This document shows, one piece after another, positions 1 to 8,773 of a stretch of DNA of 64,000 bases. Both the position numbers and the translations under genes were made by a program. Position 1 is the stretch's first letter; each line of letters begins with the position of its first letter. This DNA is from Simplicispira metamorpha. Lineage in GTDB: Bacteria; Pseudomonadota; Gammaproteobacteria; Burkholderiales; Burkholderiaceae_C. The stretch spans positions 1 to 64,000 of the forward strand of contig NZ_SLXH01000007.1 of assembly GCF_004341365.1 (NCBI RefSeq), given 5' to 3'. Under the pieces are notes generated by a model that did not search any database, had not been told where the DNA came from, and was given only the letters and a program-made list of their open reading frames with translations.

Positions 1-524
1 ACCTGCCCCACGGTCTGCCCCACGCGCCTGGCGGTATCCACTGCGCCGCGCGCCTCAATCTTTTTCAGCACGGCCAGCACATCACGCGGGCCAATATCTG
101 CCATGGGTTTGCGCCCAAGGGTCGGGAACACGTCACGGTGGAGCCAAGTGTGGGCGCGCTCGCTGGTGCCTTCGGTGCGCTGCGCCGCCGTCGCCTTGAG
201 CCATGCCAGCGCCACGGCCTCGAAGGTGTTTTCCGCCTGGGCAGCGCGGGCGGCTTTTTCTTCGCGCTTGGCGGTGCTGGGGTCGGTGCCCTGGGCCAAT
301 TGCTCCTTGGCGCGCTTGCGGGCTTCGCGGGCCTGGGCCAGCGACACCGCCGGATAGACACCAACGGCCAGCGTCTTTTGCTTGCCGTGCATTCGGTAGG
401 CCATGCGCCAGTATTTGCCCGCAGCCGTGACGTGCAGGTACAAGCCCCCACCGTCGCTGTGCTTATCGCCTGCCGGTTTGCCACTGTGCTTGGCGGTCTT
501 GGTGAAGGTGTCGGTCAGGGCCAC
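1..524 (-). CDS. Tyrosine-type integrase, DUF4102 N-terminal family (3' part outside window)
   Basis: Reading leftward from a GTG at 524 gives an open frame of about 174 residues that runs off the window. It starts MALTDTFTKTAKHSGKPAGD and continues with the DUF4102 pattern (GGGLYLHV, YWRMAYR, GKQKTLAVGVYP, LAQARKAREAKEQLAQGTDP), followed by the start of the SAM-like core-binding domain (FEAVALAWLK, FPTLGRKPMADIGPRDVL). The catalytic R-H-R-Y part lies beyond the window. An AAGGA six bases upstream supports the GTG start. Such P4-like integrases insert elements into tRNA 3' ends, and this gene sits directly after tRNA-Leu on the same strand, so it probably marks the end of a genomic island extending left. 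Whether the gene is intact cannot be seen. Confidence 0.85.
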   Translation of the reverse strand, partial: MALTDTFTKTAKHSGKPAGDKHSDGGGLYLHVTAAGKYWRMAYRMHGKQKTLAVGVYPAVSLAQAREARKRAKEQLAQGTDPSTAKREEKAARAAQAENTFEAVALAWLKATAAQRTEGTSERAHTWLHRDVFPTLGRKPMADIGPRDVLAVLKKIEARGAVDTARRVGQTVGQ

Positions 525-641
525 GGTGCATCCTTGGGTGGTTTGTTGGTATGTGGTTTGCCGGTATGCGCCTAATACCAACAGAACTACCAACAAAATG
601 TTGGGATGCCATGATGCCCCGTGACACGGCTTGGAGCAAAG

Positions 642-676
642 AAAAAGCCCCGTTGCCTATGGAGCAAGGGGCTTTT
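642..676 (-). terminator. Rho-independent terminator after tRNA-Leu
   Basis: An AAAAGCCCC/GGGGCTTTT stem with an inner TTGC/GCAA extension is followed on the minus strand by a T-rich tract. It lies 33 bases past the tRNA 3' end, between the tRNA and the integrase, so it should end the tRNA transcript before it enters the integrase gene. Confidence 0.75.
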
Positions 677-708
677 GATGTGGCCTGACATGGCCTGATA
701 CCGTCATA

Positions 709-793
709 TGGTGCCCGGGGCCGGAATCGAACCGGCACGCCTTGCGGCGGGGGATTTTGAGTCCCCTGCGTCTACCAATTTCACCACCCGGGC
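709..793 (-). tRNA. tRNA-Leu (anticodon CAA)
   Basis: The minus strand folds as a class II tRNA of 85 nt. The acceptor GCCCGGG pairs with CCCGGGC and is followed by A and an encoded CCA. The anticodon stem GGGGA/TCCCC carries the loop CTCAAAA, which places CAA at positions 34-36. A variable arm (CGCCGCAAGGCG) and the T-loop GGTTCGATTCC are present. The whole molecule closely resembles E. coli leuX. Its 3' end faces the integrase, the usual arrangement for a tRNA used as an attachment site. Confidence 0.95.
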
Positions 794-831
794 GGTATTT
801 GTGAAGTCACGAATTATGGCACAGTACGCGC

Positions 832-1734
832 ATGAAATATCCGACTATTGAAGATGCCATTGGCCGCACGCCTTTGGTGGCCTTGCAGCGTATCGGTGCG
901 CAGGACAACGCGGCGCGCAACAACGTGATTCTGGGCAAGCTCGAAGGCAACAACCCGGCGGGCTCGGTCAAAGACCGGCCTGCGCTGTCGATGATCCAGC
1001 GGGCCGAGGAGCGCGGCGATATCCGCCCCGGCGACACGCTGATCGAAGCCACATCGGGCAACACCGGCATTGCGCTGGCCATGGCCGCCGCCATCAAGGG
1101 CTACCGCATGGTGCTGGTCATGCCCGAGGATTTGTCCATCGAGCGCGCACAGACCATGAAAGCCTTTGGCGCCGAGCTGCTGCTCACGCCCAAAAGCGGC
1201 GGCATGGAATACGCGCGCGACCTGGCCGACAGCATGGTCAAGCAGGGCAAGGGCCGGGTGCTCGATCAGTTCGCCAACCCCGACAACCCGCGCATCCACT
1301 ATGAAACCACCGGCCCCGAGCTGTGGGAGCAAACCGGCGGGCGCATCACACACTTTGTCTCGGCCATGGGCACCACGGGCACCATCACCGGCGTATCGCG
1401 CTTTTTGAAGGAAAAAAACCCCAACGTGGTCGTGGTGGGCGCGCAGCCACAAGAGGGCTCGCGCATTCCGGGCATCCGCAAGTGGCCCGAGGCCTACATG
1501 CCCGCCATTTACGACCCGCGCGCCGTCGATGAGCTGGTGCTGGTCAGCCAGGACGATGCCGAAGAAATGTGCCGCCGCCTGGCGCGCGAGGAAGGCATTT
1601 TTGCGGGCATCTCGGCGGCAGGTGCCTGCTGGGTGGCGCAGCAAATCGCCGCGCGCGAGCACGACGCCACCATCGCCTTTGTGGTCTGCGACCGGGGTGA
1701 CCGCTACCTCTCTACCGGCGTATTTCCGGCCTGA
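832..1734 (+). CDS. cysM: Cysteine synthase B (O-acetylserine sulfhydrylase)
   Basis: This 300-aa protein matches the CysM type of PLP-dependent cysteine synthase, which makes cysteine from O-acetylserine and sulfide or thiosulfate in the cytoplasm. The PLP lysine is K47 in NPAGSVKDRP, and the phosphate/substrate loop TSGNTG is at residues 74-79. The glycine-rich FVSAMGTTGTITGV segment follows near residue 185. The length is close to the roughly 300 aa of E. coli CysM, and the C-terminus DRGDRYLSTGVF is characteristic. No clear Shine-Dalgarno is seen, but the start agrees with the family N-terminus (YPTIEDAIGRTPLV). It is the first core gene after the island boundary. Confidence 0.95.
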   Translation: MKYPTIEDAIGRTPLVALQRIGAQDNAARNNVILGKLEGNNPAGSVKDRPALSMIQRAEERGDIRPGDTLIEATSGNTGIALAMAAAIKGYRMVLVMPEDLSIERAQTMKAFGAELLLTPKSGGMEYARDLADSMVKQGKGRVLDQFANPDNPRIHYETTGPELWEQTGGRITHFVSAMGTTGTITGVSRFLKEKNPNVVVVGAQPQEGSRIPGIRKWPEAYMPAIYDPRAVDELVLVSQDDAEEMCRRLAREEGIFAGISAAGACWVAQQIAAREHDATIAFVVCDRGDRYLSTGVFPA

Positions 1735-1749
1735 TGCAAATGTGCAGTC

Positions 1750-1802
1750 CAAAGTGCCTCCAACCCTTACGGGGCGGACGCTGGCAGCTATCAAAATAAT
1801 CA
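1750..1802 (+). repeat. Dispersed palindromic repeat, copy 1
   Basis: Between cysM and the Nudix gene. It shows AAAGTGCCTCCAACCCTTAC, then GACGCTGGCAGCTATCAAAA, matching the family order left arm - spacer - GCGCTAGCAGCTATCAAAA. Confidence 0.8.
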
Positions 1803-1806
1803 TCCC

Positions 1807-2376
1807 ATGCAGTACGAAACACGCTTTTGCACGCACTGCGCTGCGCCGTTGGCGCGCATCGTGCAGACCGAGGATGGCGGCGAGGTCGAGCGCCTGCGCT
1901 GCGGCACCTGCGGCTGGACGCACTGGAACAACCCCACGCCGGTGCTGGCCGCCATCGTCGAGCTGGACGGCAAAGTGCTGCTGGCGCGCAACGCCGCCTG
2001 GCCGGGCAAGGCGTTCGGGCTGATCACCGGCTTCATGGAGGCGGGCGAGACGCCGCAAGAGGGCATCACGCGCGAGATTGCCGAAGAAACCAGCCTGCAA
2101 GTGAGCGCGTTGCAGCTCATCGGCGTGTACGACTTCCAGCGCATGAACCAGGTCATCATTGCCTACCACGCCGTAGCCCACGGCCAGGTGCGGCTCTCGC
2201 CCGAGCTGCTGGAGTACCGCCTGATCGAGCCCGCGCGCGTGCAGTACTGGCCCGCAGGCACCGGCTACGCGCTGGCCGAATGGCTGCGCGCACGCGGCCA
2301 CGAGCCGCAGTTTGTGGATTTTTTCCGGCGCGAGGCGGTGGATGCGGCCCCGCCCCTGCGCACCGGCACCGAATAA
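1807..2376 (+). CDS. Nudix hydrolase with N-terminal zinc ribbon (NudC-like)
   Basis: This 189-aa protein has a zinc ribbon (C8, C11, C32, C35) followed by a Nudix fold. The Nudix box begins at G75, with E81 and the REIAEET core at residues 89-95; the usual glycine near its end is serine (S96). Zinc-ribbon Nudix proteins hydrolyse nucleoside diphosphate derivatives such as NADH, but NudC-type enzymes are longer (about 260 aa), so the substrate is uncertain. The ATG at 1807 directly follows repeat copy 1, leaving little room for its own promoter. tusA follows 27 bases downstream, so the two are probably co-transcribed. Confidence 0.85.
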   Translation: MQYETRFCTHCAAPLARIVQTEDGGEVERLRCGTCGWTHWNNPTPVLAAIVELDGKVLLARNAAWPGKAFGLITGFMEAGETPQEGITREIAEETSLQVSALQLIGVYDFQRMNQVIIAYHAVAHGQVRLSPELLEYRLIEPARVQYWPAGTGYALAEWLRARGHEPQFVDFFRREAVDAAPPLRTGTE

Positions 2377-2403
2377 GTTGGCCACACCGGCCCAGGACAC
2401 ACC

Positions 2404-2631
2404 ATGGACATCAGCAAGGAAATCGACACACGCGGGCTCAACTGCCCGCTGCCCATCTTGAAGGCCAAAAAGGCCCTGGCCGATATGGCCAGCGGCCAGT
2501 TGCTCAAGGTGCTGGCCACCGACAGCGGCTCACTGCGCGACTTCCAGGCGTTTGCCAAGCAAACCGGCAACGAGCTGGTAGAGCAGCAAACCGTGGGCGA
2601 GGAATACATCCACGTGCTGCGCCGGCGCTGA
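2404..2631 (+). CDS. TusA-family sulfurtransferase
   Basis: A 75-aa protein of the SirA/TusA family. The motif DTRGLNCPLPILKAKKAL carries the active-site cysteine C14 in the CPxP signature, and the length is the usual 75-80 aa. Family members carry persulfide sulfur on this cysteine and pass it to tRNA thiolation, molybdenum cofactor or sulfur-oxidation enzymes; the partner cannot be told from sequence. It follows the Nudix gene on the same strand and converges with galU, whose stop lies 16 bases away with no obvious terminator between them. Confidence 0.9.
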   Translation: MDISKEIDTRGLNCPLPILKAKKALADMASGQLLKVLATDSGSLRDFQAFAKQTGNELVEQQTVGEEYIHVLRRR

Positions 2632-2647
2632 AGCGGGCGGGCGCAGC

Positions 2648-3544
2648 TTACAGCGCCAATCCCTTCAGGTACTCGCGGAAATGCGCGCCCACTTGCGGGT
2701 GCTGCAAGGCCAGCTCCACGGTGGCCTCCAGAAAGCCCTCTTTGCTGCCGCAGTCGTAGCGCTTGCCCGCGTACTGGAAGGCGTACACGGCCTCGTGCGC
2801 CATCAGGCGGGCGATGGCATCGGTGAGCTGAATCTCGCCGCCCGCGCCTTTGGGCTGGCTGCGGATTTCTTCAAAAATGGCGGGCGTCAGAATGTAGCGC
2901 CCAGCCACGCCCATGCGCGAGGGGGCTTTCTCGGGGGTGGGTTTTTCCACGATGTACTCCACGCGTATCAGCGGGCCGCCTGCGGGCTCACCCGCCACGA
3001 TGCCGTAGCGGTTGACCTGCTCCAGCGGCACTTCCTGCACCGCCAGCATCGATCGGCCCTGCTTGGCAAACGCGGCGGTCATCTGTGCCATCACGCCGGG
3101 GCTGCTGCTGCCATGGCCTCTTTCGCCCACCATCAAATCGTCGGCCAACAGCACGGCAAAGGGCTCGTTGCCCACCAGCGGCTCGGCGCACAGCACGGCG
3201 TGGCCCAGGCCCAGGCTGCGCGGCTGGCGCACAAAAGCGCAGTGCATGTCGCAGGGCATGAGCGAGCGCACCAGCGTCAGCAGCGCTTCTTTGCCCGCCG
3301 CCTCCAGCTCGGACTCCAGCTCGTAGGCCGTATCGAAATGGTCTTCGATGGCGCGCTTGCTGCGCCCGGTGACGAAGATCATGTGGCGGATGCCTGCGGC
3401 GTAGGCTTCTTCGACGGCGTACTGGATCAGCGGCTTGTCCACCACCGGCAGCATTTCTTTGGGCGATGCCTTGGTGGCGGGCAAAAAGCGCGTGCCCAGG
3501 CCAGCGACAGGAAAAACGGCTTTGCGAACGGGACTGGCGTGCAT
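2648..3544 (-). CDS. galU: UTP-glucose-1-phosphate uridylyltransferase
   Basis: A 298-aa nucleotidyltransferase making UDP-glucose from UTP and glucose-1-phosphate. The N-terminal motif [32 protein letters not shown], the LLADD metal site and VEKP are all present as in bacterial GalU. The start at 3544 is chosen because AGGAG lies six bases upstream; the frame is open a further 14 codons without a comparable ribosome site. UDP-glucose is also the substrate of the large glucan synthase at 34.8-43.1 kb, so this gene may feed that pathway, although the two are not linked in an operon. Confidence 0.95.
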   Translation of the reverse strand: MHASPVRKAVFPVAGLGTRFLPATKASPKEMLPVVDKPLIQYAVEEAYAAGIRHMIFVTGRSKRAIEDHFDTAYELESELEAAGKEALLTLVRSLMPCDMHCAFVRQPRSLGLGHAVLCAEPLVGNEPFAVLLADDLMVGERGHGSSSPGVMAQMTAAFAKQGRSMLAVQEVPLEQVNRYGIVAGEPAGGPLIRVEYIVEKPTPEKAPSRMGVAGRYILTPAIFEEIRSQPKGAGGEIQLTDAIARLMAHEAVYAFQYAGKRYDCGSKEGFLEATVELALQHPQVGAHFREYLKGLAL

Positions 3545-3599
3545 GTTGTGCTCCTGAAAAGTGTGCTGCTCACGCACGTCCATCAAGGGTTTGGCATGG

Positions 3600-3650
3600 T
3601 TTTCATGCCGAAACCCTGGATGGATGAGCGCTGACAGCTATTATTTTTGA
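3600..3650 (+). repeat. Dispersed palindromic repeat, copy 2
   Basis: Between the galU start and the valS stop. GAGCGCTGACAGCTATTATT matches the right arm of the family; the left arm reads GAAACCCTGGATGGAT. Confidence 0.8.
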
Positions 3651-3662
3651 TGGTTGGAAATG

Positions 3663-6581
3663 TCAGCCCAGGCGCGCCAGCTGGCCGCGCAGGCGCTCCA
3701 GGGTGGCGCCAAAGTCGGCCACGCGCTTTTTCTCCTGGTCGATGACGGCGGCGGGGGCTTTGGCCACAAAGGCTTCGTTGTTCAGTTTGGCGCTGGCTTT
3801 GGTGATTTCGCCGTCGATGCGGGCGATTTCCTTGGCCAGGCGCACGCGCTCGGCGGCCACGTCCACTTCCATGTGCAGGCACAGGCGCGCCTCGCCCACC
3901 ACGGCCACGGGCGCGGCCTGGGCGGCCTGGCTCCACGCGGCCTCGTCGTCAAACACCTTCACCTCACTGAGCTTGGCCAGCGCTTGCAGCACGGGTGCGG
4001 CGCTGCGCAAAAAGGCGCTGTCGCCCACGGTGAACATCGGCAGGCGCGCGGCGGGCGAGACGCTCATCTCGCCGCGCAGCGTACGGCAGGCGTCCACCAG
4101 CGATTTCAGGCGCGCGACGTGGGCCATGGCGGCCTCGTCGATTTTCTCGGGCCGGGCCTCGGGGTAAGCGGCAATGCTGACCGATTCGCCAGCCAGTCCG
4201 GCCACGGGCGCCACCTTTTGCCACAGTTCTTCGGTGATGAACGGGATGATGGGGTGGGCCAGGCGCAGGATGGCTTCGAGCGTGCGGATCAGCGTGCGGC
4301 GCGTGGCGCGGGCTTGCGCTTCGGTGCCGGTCTGGATTTGCACCTTGGCGATTTCCAGGTACCAGTCGCAGAACTCGTTCCAGACGAAGTCGTAAAGGGT
4401 GTTGGCCACGTTGTCCAGGCGGTACTCGGCAAAGCCCTTGGCCACGTCAGCAGACACCTTTTGCAGTTGCGAGGTGATCCAGCGGTCGCACTGGCTGAAG
4501 TCCAGGTAATCGCCACCAGGCGTGCAGGCGGCGGCGTCGTGCGCGGCCAGGCCGCAATCGTGGCCTTCGCAGTTCATCAGCACGAAGCGGGAGGCGTTCC
4601 AGAGCTTGTTGCAGAAGTTGCGGTAGCCATCGCAGCGCTTGCTGTCAAAGTTGATGCTGCGGCCCAAACTGGCCAGCGCCGCGAAGGTAAAGCGCAGCGC
4701 ATCGGCGCCATAGGCCGGGATGCCATCGGGAAACTCTTTTTGCGTGTCTTTGCGCACTTTGGGCGCCGTCTCGGGGCGGCGCAGGCCCTGGGTGCGCTTG
4801 TCCAGCAGGGGTTCGAGCGAGATGCCGTCGATCAAGTCCACCGGGTCGAGCACGTTGCCCTCGGACTTGCTCATCTTCTTGCCCTGCGCGTCCAGCACCA
4901 GGCCGTGGATGTACACATGCTTGAACGGCACGCGGCCCGTGAAGTGCGTGGTCATCATGATCATCCGGGCCACCCAGAAGAAGATGATGTCGTAGCCCGT
5001 GACCAGCACGGTGCTGGGCAGGTAGAGGTCGTAGTCGCTCAGGCCGTCGGTGCCGGGGGCGGCGCTCTGCGCGGCTTCGGGCCAGCCCATGGTGGAAAAC
5101 GGCACCAGGGCGGAGGAATACCAGGTATCGAGCACGTCCTCATCGCGGCGCAGCGTTTTGCCGGGCGCCTGGGCCTGGGCCTCGGCCTCGTTCTTGGCGA
5201 CGTACACGTTGCCCTCGTTGTCGTACCAGGCGGGAATCTGGTGGCCCCACCACAGCTGGCGCGAGATGCACCAGTCCTGGATGTTGTTCATCCACTGGTG
5301 GTAGGTGTTGATCCAGTTCTCGGGCACAAACTTCACAGCGCCCGAATCGACCGCATCAATGGCTTTTTGCGCGATGGACTTGCCCGTGGCGTCGCCCTCG
5401 CCCACTTTGCGCATGGCGACAAACCATTGGTCGGTGAGCATGGGCTCGATCACCTGGCCGGTGCGGGTGCAAATGGGCACCATGAGCTTGTGCTTTTTCA
5501 CTTCGACCAGCAGGCCCAGTGCCTCCAAATCGGCCACCACGGCCTTGCGGGCCACGAAGCGGTCCATGCCCCGGTATTTTTCGGGGGCGTTGTCGTTGAC
5601 GGTGGCTTGCAGCGTCAGCACGCACACCATGGGCAGCTGGTGGCGCTGGCCCACGGCGTAGTCGTTCTGGTCGTGCGCGGGCGTGACCTTGACCACGCCG
5701 GTGCCAAATTCTTTGTCTACGTAGTCGTCGGCAATCACCGGGATTTGGCGGTCGCACAGCGGCAAGTTCACCATCTGGCCGATCAGGTGGGCGTAGCGCT
5801 CGTCCTCGGGGTGAACCATCACGGCCACGTCGCCCAGCATGGTTTCGGGGCGGGTGGTGGCCACCACCAGCTGGCCCTCACCACTGCTCAGCGGGTAGGC
5901 GATGTGCCACAGCGAGCCGTCTTTTTCTTCGCTCTCCACTTCCAGGTCGGATACAGCCGATTGCAGCTTGGGATCCCAGTTGACCAGGCGCTTGCCCCGG
6001 TAGATCAGGCCCTGCTCATACAGCTTGACGAAGGTGTCGGTCACGACCTTGGAGAGCTTGTCGTCCATGGTGAAGTATTCGCGGCTCCAGTCCACGCTGT
6101 CGCCCATGCGGCGCATTTGCGTGGTGATGGTGTTGCCCGATTGCTCTTTCCACTCCCAGACCTTGGAGACGAAGTTCTTGCGCGCCTCGGGGGGCGTGGG
6201 GCCCATGTCGTGGCGGCTGATGCCCTGCTCTTGCAACTGGCGCTCGACCACGATTTGCGTGGCAATGCCAGCGTGGTCGGTGCCCGGCACCCAGACGGTG
6301 TTGAAGCCGCGCATACGGTGGTAGCGCGTGAGGCTGTCCATGATGGTCTGGTTGAACGCATGGCCCATGTGCAGCGTGCCGGTCACGTTGGGCGGCGGCA
6401 GCTGGATGGCAAAGTCGTGGCCTTGTGCGTGTGCCTGGGCGCTGGCGGTGCCGGTGCCCCGCTCGCCTGCCCGGCCATAGCCGCGCTGCTCCCATTCGGG
6501 GCCCCAGTGGGCTTCGAGCGCGGCGGGCTCAAACGATTTGGACAGACTGGCAAGGCCGGGTTGGGAGAGGGTGTCGCTCAT
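3663..6581 (-). CDS. valS: Valyl-tRNA synthetase
   Basis: A 972-aa class Ia aminoacyl-tRNA synthetase, close to the usual size (951 aa in E. coli). The HIGH signature is HMGH at residues 71-74, preceded by [14 protein letters not shown] is at about residues 569-573. The CP1 editing insert lies between them ([11 protein letters not shown]), and the C-terminal coiled coil contains [13 protein letters not shown]. The ATG at 6581 was preferred to an upstream in-frame TTG four codons earlier because MSDTLSQ is a normal N-terminus; no strong Shine-Dalgarno is visible. The gene follows a terminator and is probably transcribed alone. Confidence 0.97.
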   Translation of the reverse strand: MSDTLSQPGLASLSKSFEPAALEAHWGPEWEQRGYGRAGERGTGTASAQAHAQGHDFAIQLPPPNVTGTLHMGHAFNQTIMDSLTRYHRMRGFNTVWVPGTDHAGIATQIVVERQLQEQGISRHDMGPTPPEARKNFVSKVWEWKEQSGNTITTQMRRMGDSVDWSREYFTMDDKLSKVVTDTFVKLYEQGLIYRGKRLVNWDPKLQSAVSDLEVESEEKDGSLWHIAYPLSSGEGQLVVATTRPETMLGDVAVMVHPEDERYAHLIGQMVNLPLCDRQIPVIADDYVDKEFGTGVVKVTPAHDQNDYAVGQRHQLPMVCVLTLQATVNDNAPEKYRGMDRFVARKAVVADLEALGLLVEVKKHKLMVPICTRTGQVIEPMLTDQWFVAMRKVGEGDATGKSIAQKAIDAVDSGAVKFVPENWINTYHQWMNNIQDWCISRQLWWGHQIPAWYDNEGNVYVAKNEAEAQAQAPGKTLRRDEDVLDTWYSSALVPFSTMGWPEAAQSAAPGTDGLSDYDLYLPSTVLVTGYDIIFFWVARMIMMTTHFTGRVPFKHVYIHGLVLDAQGKKMSKSEGNVLDPVDLIDGISLEPLLDKRTQGLRRPETAPKVRKDTQKEFPDGIPAYGADALRFTFAALASLGRSINFDSKRCDGYRNFCNKLWNASRFVLMNCEGHDCGLAAHDAAACTPGGDYLDFSQCDRWITSQLQKVSADVAKGFAEYRLDNVANTLYDFVWNEFCDWYLEIAKVQIQTGTEAQARATRRTLIRTLEAILRLAHPIIPFITEELWQKVAPVAGLAGESVSIAAYPEARPEKIDEAAMAHVARLKSLVDACRTLRGEMSVSPAARLPMFTVGDSAFLRSAAPVLQALAKLSEVKVFDDEAAWSQAAQAAPVAVVGEARLCLHMEVDVAAERVRLAKEIARIDGEITKASAKLNNEAFVAKAPAAVIDQEKKRVADFGATLERLRGQLARLG

Positions 6582-6595
6582 GGGATTTGGCAAAT

Positions 6596-6623
6596 GAAAA
6601 CGGCATCCTGCAAGGGATGCCGT
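6596..6623 (-). terminator. Rho-independent terminator upstream of valS
   Basis: ACGGCATCC/GGATGCCGT forms a nine-pair stem with a short loop, followed on the minus strand by TTTTCATTT. It lies after the VOC gene and just before valS, separating the two units. Confidence 0.7.
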
Positions 6624-6699
6624 CTGGTTGGCGGGTGACGGTATCAGGCGATTTTACCGGCCTGTCCGCGCGGCCCTCTGGGGCGCCAAGATTTGAAGC

Positions 6700-6762
6700 C
6701 AAATTGGCCTCCAGCGCTTGTGCGGTAAGCGCAAGCAGCTATCAAAAAAATAGCAATCAGGC
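6700..6762 (+). repeat. Dispersed palindromic repeat, copy 3
   Basis: AAGCGCAAGCAGCTATCAAA followed by AAAATAGCAATC, with left arm CCTCCAGCGCTTGTGC. Its end overlaps the stop region of the VOC gene at 6757. Confidence 0.85.
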
Positions 6763-7383
6763 GGCACCTGGCACAAACTCGGGGCGGTCGTTGGTCTCGG
6801 GCTTGAGCAGCGTGTCCACCTTGCCTTCGGCGCGCTCTTTGCGCCATTGCTCTTTGCGTGCCGTCCAGGCGTTCAGGCGCTCGTGGGCCACGGTGCTGTC
6901 TTTGGCCATTTGCTCGGCATCGGCCACTTGCGCGGCCAGCTCCAGGCGGATGCCGTTGGGGTCGAAGAAGTAAATGCTCTTGAAGATGTGGTGGTCGGTC
7001 ACGCCCAGCACTTCCACGCCGTGCGCTTCCAGGCGCGCCTTGGTGTTTTCCAGCTCTTGCACGGTGTTGACGCGGAAGGCCACGTGGTTGATCCACAGCG
7101 GCGTGTTGGGCGATGGCTCGGCCTTGACGTCGTCACCGATGTCAAAAAACGCGATGAACGAGCCGTCTTGCAGGCGGAAGAAGAAGTGCGTGTAGGGGCA
7201 GTATTCGCCCGTAGAGGGCACGTAGTCGCTCTGGATGATGTGGTAGAGCGGCAGGCCCAGAATGTCTTCGTAGAAGTGGCGGGTTTCTTCGGCATCACGC
7301 GCCTTGTAGGCGAAGTGGTGCAACTGCTGGACGGGGGCTGCGGGCGGCAGGCTGGCCAGATCGGGCTTGGCGGCAGTGGTCAT
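6757..7383 (-). CDS. VOC-superfamily (glyoxalase/extradiol dioxygenase-like) protein
   Basis: A 208-aa protein with a vicinal-oxygen-chelate fold: HHFAYKARDAEETRHFYEDI early, a central NHVAFRV, and a late FDPNGIRLEL that supplies the usual metal-ligand glutamate. The histidines near the start of the fold and at NHVAF are plausible further ligands. The C-terminal 50 residues are charged and outside the core domain. Such proteins include glyoxalases, dioxygenases and fosfomycin-resistance enzymes, and nothing here identifies the substrate. The start at 7383 has AGGAGA eight bases upstream. It stands alone, bracketed by terminators. Confidence 0.75.
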   Translation of the reverse strand: MTTAAKPDLASLPPAAPVQQLHHFAYKARDAEETRHFYEDILGLPLYHIIQSDYVPSTGEYCPYTHFFFRLQDGSFIAFFDIGDDVKAEPSPNTPLWINHVAFRVNTVQELENTKARLEAHGVEVLGVTDHHIFKSIYFFDPNGIRLELAAQVADAEQMAKDSTVAHERLNAWTARKEQWRKERAEGKVDTLLKPETNDRPEFVPGAA

Positions 7384-7461
7384 CAAAGTCTCCTGGTGGG
7401 ATGTTGGTTTCACTAAACGTAATCAGTTTACCTTAAAGAAATTTTTGCTGCCAGCGGGCAT

Positions 7462-7488
7462 AAAAAAAGCCAGCCCGGTGGGGCTGGC
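7462..7488 (-). terminator. Rho-independent terminator of the YceI operon
   Basis: GCCAGCCC pairs with GGGCTGGC around a GGTG loop, followed by seven T on the minus strand. It lies 27 bases past the stop of the downstream yceI copy. Confidence 0.85.
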
Positions 7489-7514
7489 TGGCGCGGGAAA
7501 GCGCGCAAAGGCGC

Positions 7515-8093
7515 TTATTGCTTGACGGCTTCGATCTGCACCACCAGGCGCACGTTCTTCGGGAAGCCCCAATCGACGCCGTAGTTCAGGCCGAAAGCGG
7601 TGCGGTCAATGGTGGCTTCAAAGTCGCCGCCGCACACTTCACGCTTGAGCATGGGGCTGTCGTAGCAGGCAAACTGGTTGGCCTTGAGCGTGACGGGCTG
7701 GGTCTTGCCCAACAGCGTCAGTTGGCCTTCCACGGACTTGACCTTGTCGCCCTCGAAGTGGAACTTGTCCGAGACAAACTTGGCCGTGGGGTGCTTGGCC
7801 ACGTCAAAAATGTCGGCGCTTTGCAGGTGCTTGTCGAAAGCGGCGGTGCCCGTGTTGACCGAGGCCACGTCAAAGGTGATGTCCACCTTGCCGCTCTTGC
7901 CCGCTTTGTCGAACTGCACAGTGCCTTCCTTCTTGTCAAAACGGCCCCGGTTCACGGAGGCGCCAAAGTGGCTGATCTCGAAGGTGGCAAAGGTGTGCGT
8001 GGGGTCGATGGCATAAGCGGCGGGGGCAGCTTGCACAGCGCTGGTAGCCAGGGTGGCGGCAATGGCGGCGAGGGCGAAAAGGGATTGGCGCAT
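7515..8093 (-). CDS. YceI-family periplasmic protein (copy with cysteine pair)
   Basis: A 192-aa secreted protein. The signal peptide is MRQSLFALAAIAATLATSAV followed by QAAPA. The YceI lipocalin-like domain starts YAIDPTHTFATFEISHFGAS and ends PKNVRLVVQIEAVKQ. Family members bind polyisoprenoids such as ubiquinone-8 in a barrel. AGGAG nine bases before 8093 fixes the start. It is last in a three-gene operon behind a second YceI gene and cytochrome b561, the yceJ-yceI pairing known from E. coli. Cysteines in ACYDSP and REVCGGD could form a disulfide. Confidence 0.9.
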   Translation of the reverse strand: MRQSLFALAAIAATLATSAVQAAPAAYAIDPTHTFATFEISHFGASVNRGRFDKKEGTVQFDKAGKSGKVDITFDVASVNTGTAAFDKHLQSADIFDVAKHPTAKFVSDKFHFEGDKVKSVEGQLTLLGKTQPVTLKANQFACYDSPMLKREVCGGDFEATIDRTAFGLNYGVDWGFPKNVRLVVQIEAVKQ

Positions 8094-8143
8094 CAAAAAA
8101 ACTCCTGAAACAAAGGGAATGGAAACCACAGAAATCGGAAAAA

Positions 8144-8719
8144 TCACAGCTTGCCCACGCCGGTCAGCGCGAGCTTGAATTGCACTTGCACATCGTCGGC
8201 CACCATGGAGGTGTCGGCCCACTCGTTCTCGCCAATCTTGTAGGCCAGGCGCTTGAGGGCCAGCGTGCCGCTGGCGGTGGTGGTGGCGCCGCTCTGGGTC
8301 AGCGTCACGGGCACGGTCACATCGCGGCTCTGGCCTTTGATGGTGAGCTTGCCCGCCACGTCAAACTTGCCGCCGCCCAGCGCCTTGATGCTGCTGGACT
8401 GGAAGGTGGCCTGCGGAAACTGGGGCACGTTGAACCAGGTGGGCTTGGGCAGCTCGGCATCGGTTTCACGCGAGCCCAGGGTGGCGCTGCCGGTGTCCAC
8501 CGTAAAGGCGATGCGGCTGGTGGCCAGCTTGGCCGGGTCAAAGGCGATTTGTGCGCCAAATTTTTTGAAGTGGCCTTCCAGCGGCACGCCCATTTGCTTG
8601 GCGGTGAACTGGATGCTGCTTTGGGCAGGCTGCAATGCTTGCTGGGCGTGGGCGGGCACAGCCACCAGCAGCGCCAGGCTGCTGAGCACAACGGCGGGAG
8701 CAAAAGAGAAGATGGTCAT
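8144..8719 (-). CDS. YceI-family periplasmic protein (second copy)
   Basis: A 191-aa YceI domain protein with its own signal peptide (FAPAVVLSSLALLVAVPAHA, predicted cleavage before QQALQ). Conserved elements are SSIQFTAKQMGVPLEGHFKK and TDAELPKPTWFNVPQFP. It differs strongly from the neighbouring copy and lacks its cysteines, so it is not a recent duplicate. The ATG at 8719 was preferred to a TTG four codons upstream. It lies 50 bases upstream of the next YceI gene and 54 bases downstream of cytochrome b561. Confidence 0.88.
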   Translation of the reverse strand: MTIFSFAPAVVLSSLALLVAVPAHAQQALQPAQSSIQFTAKQMGVPLEGHFKKFGAQIAFDPAKLATSRIAFTVDTGSATLGSRETDAELPKPTWFNVPQFPQATFQSSSIKALGGGKFDVAGKLTIKGQSRDVTVPVTLTQSGATTTASGTLALKRLAYKIGENEWADTSMVADDVQVQFKLALTGVGKL

Positions 8720-8773
8720 GGGCAAGGTCAACGCAGGTAAAGAGGGGGTCTGAGTACGGTGGCGGCAGTTGGT

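Noticed and set aside
814-2400. 528-codon minus-strand frame over cysM and the Nudix gene
   Set aside because: It is antisense to two well-recognised genes; its composition is typical of a shadow frame.
3654-6638. 994-codon open frame antisense to valS
   Set aside because: High GC leaves long antisense frames open; the sequence is His/Gly/Val-rich without known motifs, and valS is unmistakable on the other strand.
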